A stretch of DNA of 37,475 bases from Haloarcula rubripromontorii (lineage in GTDB: Archaea; Halobacteriota; Halobacteria; Halobacteriales; Haloarculaceae), in the NCBI RefSeq assembly GCF_001280425.1, contig NZ_LIUF01000004.1, positions 252,329 through 289,803 of the forward strand. Direction: 5' to 3'. Positions 26,934 through 34,700 of this stretch are shown here, one piece after another. Numbering within the stretch: position 1 is the stretch's first letter; every line of letters starts with the position of its first letter. Under the pieces are notes generated by a model. The model saw nothing but the letters and a program-made list of their open reading frames with translations, was not told where the DNA came from and made no database searches. The translations under genes and the position numbers were made by a program.

Positions 26934-28046
26934 TCACAGAAGCTTTTGTTCGATGTACTGGTCGATACCGTCCTGGTCGTCCATCTCACCAAGCTCGTCC
27001 AGTATCCCCTCGATAGTACTCATAACATCGTCGGAGACGTCTGCCGAGCGCGCAGTTCGGGCCAGACTCACCAGCAGGTCGAACTTGCTGGTCACGATGT
27101 CCAACGCCATGGTCTTCGAGACGACCGACTCGTCTTCGGGACCGTCCAACTGGACGAACGCCGGCGGAATCGACCCTTCGATGAGCGCCGACAGCCGCTC
27201 GTCGTCTTGGTCAACACCGGCCGGTAGCTCGCCGATCGGGCCGTCGTTGATGAGCCGCCTGACGAACGAGTCGTCGTCTATACGACGGAGGTTGTCAGAC
27301 TCGTCCCGATAGACCCGCTCCAGCGTCAGCGCTTCGTTGGTGAACTCCGGGGCGAGATCGTCCGTCGTAATGACTGCATCCGTCCCGTACTCATCCGGGT
27401 CGAGCGCGGTGAACGGGTCCGAGAGACCACGTTCCTCGTCGGCATCCCCACGCTTCAGGTCCCTCCGCTCTGAGTCGGTGAATGGGGGGTTCTGCCAGGG
27501 GCCGTCAGCAGTCATGGCCAAGACGTGTCCACTGTCCAGTTCCGCATACCGCCACGGTTCCCCGCCGTACAGCCCATCGAAACCGCCTAGCTCTTCCAGC
27601 AGTGACCTAGAATAGACAGCCAGTTGCGGGACCTGATCAATGTGGTCGGCGAACGGCATGCCCGTCGGTGCGATTGCGTTATGGCTCCCAGTTTTGAACA
27701 GTGACACGTATTCCGCGTCATATGCAGAGGCTAATTCACAAGCGAGATTGATGATAGCGGCCACGAATTCGGCGTGGTTCTGACTGTTCGACCAGTTCGA
27801 CGGAAAGAGGATATCCGAGAGTCCCACGGATAGAACGCGTTCGTACGGCGCTCTATCCGAGGAGACATCGAACATGAACGAAACGGTCGTCTTGTCGTAA
27901 TTGCCGTTGAAATACGGCCAGTCATCATCATCCGGTTCCTGATCTCTGTCAATGTCGAAGCCAGCCGCTTCAGCCGCGTCGAAGCCGGTCGAAACGATGT
28001 CACCGGCAAACTCGGGAACGTGGACCGTGAGGTGGCGAGGTGACAT
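26934..28046 (-). CDS. cassette 3 immunity protein, family A (fused form)
   Basis: This 370-aa acidic protein starts two bases after the cassette 3 toxin stop (MSPRHLTVHVPEFAGDIV). The N-terminal half differs from cassettes 5 and 6 but keeps the motif order (LACELASAYDAEYVSLF, QLAVYSRSLLEELGG, EPWRYAELDSGHVLAM). The C-terminal half is the conserved family A unit: SDPFTALDPDEYGTDAV, PPAFVQLDGPEDESVVSKTM and a terminal helix ending YIEQKLL. It is the most diverged family A member here. Confidence 0.74.
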   Translation of the reverse strand: MSPRHLTVHVPEFAGDIVSTGFDAAEAAGFDIDRDQEPDDDDWPYFNGNYDKTTVSFMFDVSSDRAPYERVLSVGLSDILFPSNWSNSQNHAEFVAAIINLACELASAYDAEYVSLFKTGSHNAIAPTGMPFADHIDQVPQLAVYSRSLLEELGGFDGLYGGEPWRYAELDSGHVLAMTADGPWQNPPFTDSERRDLKRGDADEERGLSDPFTALDPDEYGTDAVITTDDLAPEFTNEALTLERVYRDESDNLRRIDDDSFVRRLINDGPIGELPAGVDQDDERLSALIEGSIPPAFVQLDGPEDESVVSKTMALDIVTSKFDLLVSLARTARSADVSDDVMSTIEGILDELGEMDDQDGIDQYIEQKLL

Positions 28047-28048
28047 TG

Positions 28049-29293
28049 TTATATGTCACCATAGCTAGTTACTTCAACTGTTACGTCTTTCGATATCCCC
28101 AGCTCATCTGCCAGCGTCGTTTCGATGTCGTTTTCCAGTCTGTTGCTCAGAACCTCTCGGGACGATGAGCTACTGCTCCCGCCGAGACGGTTAGCCTCCA
28201 CGTCGATATAGTCTTGATCCATGGCCACGACGATTTCATCTTCGCCTGCGACTGCGTGGGTCCGTAGCTTCTTTTTCAAGCCGTTCCAGTTGTCTATTCT
28301 GAAGAATTCAGCGCTGTCCGGATCGAGGTTTTTGGATTCGATTGCCGGGTCCTCAAGCGTCCGGCCGTTGATTTCTACCTCAGTGTTCACCTTCGCATCG
28401 ATGTCACTACTTGAGCCACCTCTGGCACTATCAACATTCTTGAACGCATCACTGTTTTCGACATCGTCGGCAATGTCCTGACTGTACTCATCGGCGATAT
28501 CATCTGCAGAGAGGTCTTTTTCGAGTGCGACATCGCCATCGTTGGCATCGATCTCGGCCCGGTCATCGAGTGCTCTTCCGACATATCCTTCACCGGAAAG
28601 ACCTTTGAACCCCTTTTTATTACCCTGAATATCTCTCACAATTTCGTCAATCTCGTCGAAACCGTCACGACCTTGCAGATCGTCCAGCAAACCTTCCAGT
28701 TCGTCGGCGCTGGTGATTGGCCCGCTATCGACGTCCACTCCCGCATTTAATGCAGAAAGATATTTGCTCTTCTCACTACCCGACAGTCCCAACTTGTCGG
28801 GGAGACAGCCATTGTCGCTCTGCAGGGACGGCGACGGTGTTGCAACCGAGTGATACCTATCGGACCGCAGCGAGCCAGCAGCACCGAGAGATGGTGCACT
28901 GCTAAGGCCACATCCTCTAAACGTCGAGTCGAACGTGTCCGAGTCCGTGCGGCCTGCAAACTCTGCCGCGTCGTCACCGTTGCGCGCCAGCAGGTCGTCG
29001 AACTCTCGCTTCCCATCGCTATCCAGACTGTCGTACCGCTTGAGCGCCGTCGCCATCTCGTCGCTGTCGATAGAATCGCTCTCGTAGGCCTCAGTAAAGC
29101 GCCGCTGGGTGGCGGCGTCGTCCATCTGGAGGAGCGCGTCGGCGGCGTCCTGTTCGCTTTCCGCCAGATCGTTGAGCGCGCGACGCCCACTGGGACCGGT
29201 GTTCTCGAAGAGATCGGTGGCCTCGTGTGAGTATCGTTACCGTCGAAGTAGTCCTTCATTGACCAATCGAACTGGTCGTTATTCGTTCCGCCA
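28049..29293 (-). pseudogene. cassette 3 orphan toxin, family A tip, frameshifted near its 5' end
   Basis: The homology begins right after the cassette 2 immunity gene as GTNNDQFDWSMKDYFDGNDT. It then shifts frame near 29224-29230 before continuing HEATDLFENTGPSGRRALND and the module. The in-frame part can only start at ATG 29125 (358 aa). The Cys block (FRGCGLSSAPSLGAAGS, RYHSV, DNGCLPD) and a linker follow. The tip (DIDAKVNTEVEINGRTLED, then PAIESKN) again fits D...E-x-K. The tip itself is unbroken, so the cassette could still donate it by recombination. Confidence 0.72.
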
Positions 29294-29294
29294 A

Positions 29295-29612
29295 TTATTC
29301 GTTGGAGCCACTTTCTTCCATTTCGTTCAGCATCTCCTCCAGTCTCCTTCGGGCATAGGCTGCTTCTTTGAAAAATTGGCGCTTCCCAATATCATGCTTC
29401 CCTCGTAGTTCTGGGTCATCGCAGTAAACATCACATGCAAAGAATAACGGTTCGAGTACTTCGTATGGCTCGTCTGGAGCAACATCGTGGTAATCCTCCT
29501 TGAACTCAGTCAGATACGTATGCATGAATTCTGACGCTTCTATTTCTCCATCTGTGTAGGAGCGTATAAGATCTAAATACTTGTTGGCTCTCTGAACAGC
29601 TTTCATAGTCAT
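29295..29612 (-). CDS. cassette 2 immunity protein, ImmD-like (colicin D immunity type)
   Basis: This 105-aa protein starts overlapping the cassette 2 toxin stop by four bases (ATGA). It is short, helical and acidic, and resembles colicin-D immunity-domain proteins in size and layout: YLDLIRSYTDGEIEASEF at the front, LEPLFFACDVYCDD in the middle, and a C-terminal helix KEAAYARRRLEEMLNEM. ImmD-type proteins block the tRNase active site by mimicking tRNA; the same role is inferred here because the adjacent tip looks like colicin D. It is unlike family A and B immunity proteins and AT-richer than the modules. Confidence 0.75.
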   Translation of the reverse strand: MTMKAVQRANKYLDLIRSYTDGEIEASEFMHTYLTEFKEDYHDVAPDEPYEVLEPLFFACDVYCDDPELRGKHDIGKRQFFKEAAYARRRLEEMLNEMEESGSNE

Positions 29613-30673
29613 CCCCCTCCAATAACTCCCGTGTTTCGTATATTCTTCCTTTGTCCCTGAGTCAATTTGAATCCAGTGAGGAACTCCCCGTCGTCGATGA
29701 TGATATCATTTCCAGTGTTTGGATTGTATATGTGTGTGACACTTTGGTCACCTTCTAATCGAGTGTATCGACCTTCGATTCGTTCCGTATTTGGATTAAC
29801 CGCATGCTCAGCGATTGCCTCTCTGAACGCTTCCTGATTTTCTGGGTTGTTGTTACCGGTCACGCCGAAGTCATCAGCATGTTTGTATTTGCGCTCAATT
29901 TGGCCGTCTGGGAGGTCTATCTCCCCGACTTGATCCATCCTCCGCAGCGTATCCGTCCCAACAGAGCCTGATTCGTCGTATTGTCTGATCAGCGCTCGTG
30001 AGAAGCGATCGTCTCTGTTGATGACATCAGTGACATCACAACCCTCGTCGGTGGCGAGCTGTTTCGTGTCTCCGAGGAGGTCGGCTGCCCGGTCATCGCT
30101 TATTTCGCCTCGTTGGACGCCTCCCAATAGATTGTTTCGGAAGGTGGTGGCGTCATTGGAACTGACTGAATCAGTTTGTTTGAGTCCATGCCAGGCCTCA
30201 GTGAAACTGTCACAGGGACTGTTACAGACCTGCTCATCGAGGAGTGAGACGCCATCGTCACCGCCACGCATCACCATCGCATCGGCCGTTCGTTTTTCGT
30301 TCGCGTCCAACTCGTCGTACCGCTTGAGAGCCGTCGCCATTTCGTCACTGTCCAGTTCGCCGTTATCGTAGGCCCGGGTAAACCGCCACTGGGTAGCGGC
30401 GTCGTCCATCCGCAGCAGCACGTCGCGGCGTCAGGGTTGCTGTCGGTCAGGTCGTTGAGCGCTTCCCGCCCACTTGGACCAGTATTTTTGAAGTAGTCGG
30501 TCGCTTCGCTCGCGGGATTGTACTGCCCATCGACATCGTCGAAGTGGTTTTTCGTCGAACTGGTTCGAGACGCGCTGGCGGCGAGCGCCGGGCATCCCGT
30601 CGAATTTATCCGTGATCTGTCGGGTATAGAAGTCTGCGCAGCTTTCGGCAACTTTCTGGAGGAGGAATTGTTT
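29609..30673 (-). pseudogene. cassette 2 orphan toxin with colicin D-like tRNase tip; two frameshifts upstream
   Basis: Homology starts after the stop at 30674-30676 (VAESCADFYTRQITDKFDG, MPGARRQR). Frame is lost at a run of five A on the coding strand (30548-30552) and again at about 30422-30430, where one G is missing compared with other cassettes. From 30421 down, 270 codons are open. The last ~95 residues match the colicin D catalytic domain: KYKHADDFG (K178, K180, H181 in this frame), AFREAIAEH, YNPNTGNDIII and GEFLTGFK (T249, F251). Colicin D cuts the anticodon loop of tRNA-Arg using the K-x-K-H histidine. The tip is intact; only the recombination module is broken. Confidence 0.8.
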
Positions 30674-30767
30674 TTATCAATTCCCATGTACACTTTTTTG
30701 AATACTGTCGAGTCGACGCCCAAACCCAGATATAACTCAAAATGCAGCAGATGGCTCTATGCAGTTC

Positions 30768-31760
30768 CTATTTCATTTCTGATGCTGGTTGTATCCTCCA
30801 GCCATCTTGACTATCTTTGACAAATTTTGTTTCATTTTCAGGGTAAATCACTCTCACAGTGGTTCCGTTGTCGTATTTGTCATCCGGTAACCCCTTACCA
30901 AGGTATAGTTGTACCTTCTCGTCAGGCGAACTGCCTCGTGTTGAGGTAGCGAGAGGATTCATTTTTTCCTCAATGTACTCCAGTCGGATATCAACCCCGT
31001 CAGAATCCATCCATTGGAAATTTTCAAGTACCCACTCGATTGCGTGCTGCTCCTGCAGTGAAGGACACGCGGGGATCTCCTGTTCTAATGTCTGTCGCCC
31101 GTTCGAAGATTCGAACATCAGTAATTCTATTTCAGCCGGCGCGATATTATCATACAATCTAAATATCGCAGTTTCCAGCCGTTTGTAATCGATTTTCGCG
31201 AGTGGTGTAGTTTCCGGTTGAGAGGTGCTGCCCCCCTCCTTCAGGAGCCAGTGACCCGAATGGCCGATGATACTCACTTTTTGTACTCGGGTAGGTCTGT
31301 GAGTACTTGCTTGACCAATTTTGAGTTCAAGAGGTACAAACGGCCCATGTAAATCTTTTTTGTTTTCACTTTTGATTAGCGCACTCCTGTCCGATTCGGG
31401 GAGATAATGGACACCATTTGATAGAGTAACACGCGTGCTTTCTGCTATTCTGACCCAACCCAAGCGACGCGTTTCGACGCTTTCAACGGTCTTCCTGATT
31501 GTCTCCACGATCTCCTCGGTACCCAGTCCGTCTGAGTCTGTTAGTTTCCGTTCACAATTCCCATTCTGGTCAGAACTAACTATTCCAAATTCAACTGCAG
31601 TCGGACGGACAAGATATCTGAACGAATCCAACACCTTTCTAGTCGTACTTATCAGACGGTCGGACTGTCGTTCAGTCTGTAGGTGCCCAATCGGTGCCTC
31701 AAATGTTATATCGAAGAGAGAACTGTCGTACGTAATATAGTCGTAGTCTTTAGTTCCCAT
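30768..31760 (-). CDS. immunity protein of the main toxin, family B
   Basis: This 330-aa protein has an ATG inside the last codons of the main toxin (11-base overlap), so its translation is coupled to the toxin. Its middle part (VSIIGHSGHWLL, then IDYKRLETAIFRLYDNIAP) matches the cassette 4 immunity protein; about 80 C-terminal residues (VRVIYPENETKFVKD and preceding) are extra. It is visibly AT-richer than the pre-toxin modules. No signal peptide or membrane segment is seen, as expected for cytosolic protection against a nuclease. Confidence 0.75.
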   Translation of the reverse strand: MGTKDYDYITYDSSLFDITFEAPIGHLQTERQSDRLISTTRKVLDSFRYLVRPTAVEFGIVSSDQNGNCERKLTDSDGLGTEEIVETIRKTVESVETRRLGWVRIAESTRVTLSNGVHYLPESDRSALIKSENKKDLHGPFVPLELKIGQASTHRPTRVQKVSIIGHSGHWLLKEGGSTSQPETTPLAKIDYKRLETAIFRLYDNIAPAEIELLMFESSNGRQTLEQEIPACPSLQEQHAIEWVLENFQWMDSDGVDIRLEYIEEKMNPLATSTRGSSPDEKVQLYLGKGLPDDKYDNGTTVRVIYPENETKFVKDSQDGWRIQPASEMK

Positions 31761-34700
31761 TGTTTACCTCGTTATACGCCTTGCGGACGGAGAACTTTCC
31801 GTTGTCGACGGCTTCGCCGTTATCATTGATTATCTTTACTGTCATGCCAGGGTTATCCCAACCGGATAAGCTCTTAGGCAATCTATTGATGTCTTCGCCA
31901 TTCCGCTTTGCTCTGATTAGCTCTTTGAAAGATTCTTTCGGTGTGTCAGTGCCCGTAGTAGTCGGGTTGAAGTCGTCAGGGATTTTCCCCTCAGCACCTA
32001 TTTCAACGACTCGGTTGTGGTCTTTCGAGATTCCGTCGAATGAGCCATCGGCCTTGTGTATTCTGTCCTTCAATTCCAACCCACCTTTGAGGTCACCTTT
32101 GACATTCTTTTGTTCCACATACAGTGGTTTAGAGCTGCTTCCCCTGTTAACAAGCAAATCCGGCTCTCCCTGTCCACTAGTTGCTGGCTCTACAGTCACA
32201 TCGCCGTACTCCTCTGCATAGTATTTTGTTCGACTAGCTTCGAATTTTTGACCGCGAATCTGGCTAGCTGTTGGGTCTTCAATCGTTTCTTCTACGAGCC
32301 CTTCCGAATTCTTTATATCTATATTGTCACTGCCTTTTAACTTCTGTATACCACGGACATCCTTTGCATATTGGGCGATACCCTCCGATTGAACGGGAGA
32401 GTCTGAATCACCAGACTTCCGAGCAAGCCCGTTTCGCCATTTTGCCATATCGGCGCCTTGCAGATCAGCCTGAATGAACGACTGCAACGCATCTCCCTTT
32501 GCTTTGCCTAACTCGTCAATAATCCTGGCACCATCTGCCCCAGTCTCATCAACCAGATCCTTCGCTCGCTCTGCATCTTTTGTATTCAGTTTATTAATCC
32601 GATCGTCTACCCGAGTAATCATCGCCGAATCCACACTGTCGTCAGCCAGTAGATCGGCTTTCGTCCGGTCGTACCCGTCGATACCCCCGTCAGCCACCAC
32701 TCGCTGGACGGTATTGTCGTCGGCTTCGGCGAGGAATTCCGTACCATCGTCGCCCGTATCAGCAATTAGCTCGTCAGCCGCATCCTGCTCTCGGCTATCC
32801 AGCTCGTCGTACCGCTTGAGCGCCGTCGCCATCTCGTCGCTGCCGAGGTCGCCGCTCTCGTATGCGCGGGCGAAGGCCCGCTGTGTGGCGGGCACGTCGT
32901 CCATCGCGACGAACGTTTCCAGCGCTCGTTGGTCCCCGGAGCTATGCAGATCCAACATCAGCTCCCGTCCAGAATCGCCAGTTCGTCGCATCGACCGACT
33001 AACTCGTTCGGTTCGGGATGGGCCTGTAGCGCGCTCTGGGACCGATTCGATGAGTCGTGTCCATCGTGGTGAGTTCAGCCGCTGTGCATGGCGCACACGC
33101 TCGGGTATCGCCACCCGGCCGAGTGCGCGTCGGGTTCCTGCTGGCTTGATATCAGTGTCTTTCGAAATGGTTGATGCCATCTTAACTGACCGATGGAATG
33201 TCCAGCCTCTCGCTGTCGTTCCAGCATCGCCAACTGTGTCAGTTACCTTCCGCAATTTTGCGGCTTTCGAGACCGTTGAGCCACCACCGGTTGCGAGGCC
33301 AATACTGACCTCAGAGCCAGCGGTACCGGTGCCGTATCCCACCAACCAACTTTGACCATAGAGTTTGTAGTTTTCTGTCTCGGTACTCCGGTCGAACGGG
33401 TTCTGCCGATCCTGAAGATTCCTGGCTGCAGAGGGAAGGGTCTCAGGCGCTCTCAGCGCTGCGTCAGGAAGCTTTTCGAGATCTCCGAGCCAGGTGACAG
33501 CCGTCCACGGATGTGAGAGGAAGTAGGATATATCAAGTGCTGATTGCTGAATACCCCATACCCCTCCGCTTCGGTATGCTATTCCCGAGATCACGCGATC
33601 TTCGGTCACCTCGCCAGTAGCCGGATGATCAGCAGCGGTCTTGGCAAGCTCGGGAATTGCCCCCGGAGAAGTGTAGTCACTAGATCGCCTGTTCCTGTTG
33701 CTATCAATTGCTGTAACAGTTACCGGAGAGGTTTCGAAGAACTGACCAAGTTCCTGAAGGGCAAACACTCCAGCTTTGTCGACAGGTGTTCGAACGGTGA
33801 ATTCGACTCGCCTGTACGATGTCGTTGTCTCATTGTCAAACTCGATTGTCTCTCCGTCAACCTGACACGCTGACTGTGGGACAGGGTCTAGATTCGAGCC
33901 TGCTTGACGAGCAAGATACTGACAATCCGGCTTCACCACCAATTTGGAGACGCCGCTCGGATCATGGGCACGTAAACGGACGGTGTACCGGTATTTTGCA
34001 ACGAAAATAGAATTGGGACCATCCGAGTCTGTAACATCGATATTTTTGGGGCTTACCGTTTTTGTAGTACCCTGTTGCCTCACGACCACCTTCGTTGAAT
34101 CTTTTATACGTTTTGTTCGAATGCCTTCGATCGTTACCGTTGGAGCACGGTGGTCGAACAGGACTGGAGCTGTACCACTTTCGAACTCTGTCTGATCGGG
34201 GATGCTGTCGCCATCAGTGTCAGCACGATTTGGGTCTGTCCCACGAAGGTGTTCAACGTTGTCTGCAAGTCCATCATCGTCGGTGTCAGACAGCAGCGGA
34301 TCAGATATTGCGGTTGTATTCGTGAGATACGCCCGATTCGGTGAAGGGCTATTACCAGCCTCACTGAGCACTGAAACGTTGATATCAGTTTCTTTTGCGA
34401 TTGCTATCGCGATGGCTCTCGAAGAACGGCTATCTGTACCACGGTTAATTGGGTGCTGGTACGCATCAGTCTCGCCACGGTACAATGAGCGCAGATATGA
34501 TCTCAGTAATTGTTTCGAGGGATCGGGACGAGAAACGTTCAAATAGCCCTGTGACGCATTTGCACTGGTCGTCCGCTGAACTTCCCAGCCTGCGACTTCC
34601 TCCGCGTCGGTCAGGTTGTCGCCGTCAGTGTCGACCTGCCTTGGATTGGCGAGGTGCTTGTAATAGGAGACAGTTGTGCCGCGATACCTGACCTCCGTGT

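Larger units (their letters stand above)
21652..32870 (-). repeat. dispersed six-copy repeat coding for the pre-toxin module
   Basis: The most conserved ~75 bases occur at 32795-32870 (main toxin), 30305-30380, 29019-29090, 26596-26670, 24570-24644 and 21652-21726, all in the same orientation. They encode variants of LDSDEMATALKRYDELDS. Five copies share TCGTACCGCTTGAG almost unchanged; the cassette 6 copy is the most diverged. Neighbouring tips are unrelated in DNA sequence, so these are natural tracts for homologous exchange. The coordinates give the span of the set, not one continuous repeat. Confidence 0.85.

Noticed and set aside
28747..29259. A 170-codon minus-strand frame starting MKDYFDGNDT
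   Set aside because: Only the first ~10 residues are module homology; the rest is an out-of-frame reading of cassette 3.
30271..30723. A 150-codon minus-strand frame starting MGVDSTVFKK as a separate gene
   Set aside because: Its middle is the cassette 2 module and its end is out of frame (CCCGWTTPLPSGG); it is explained by the two frameshifts.
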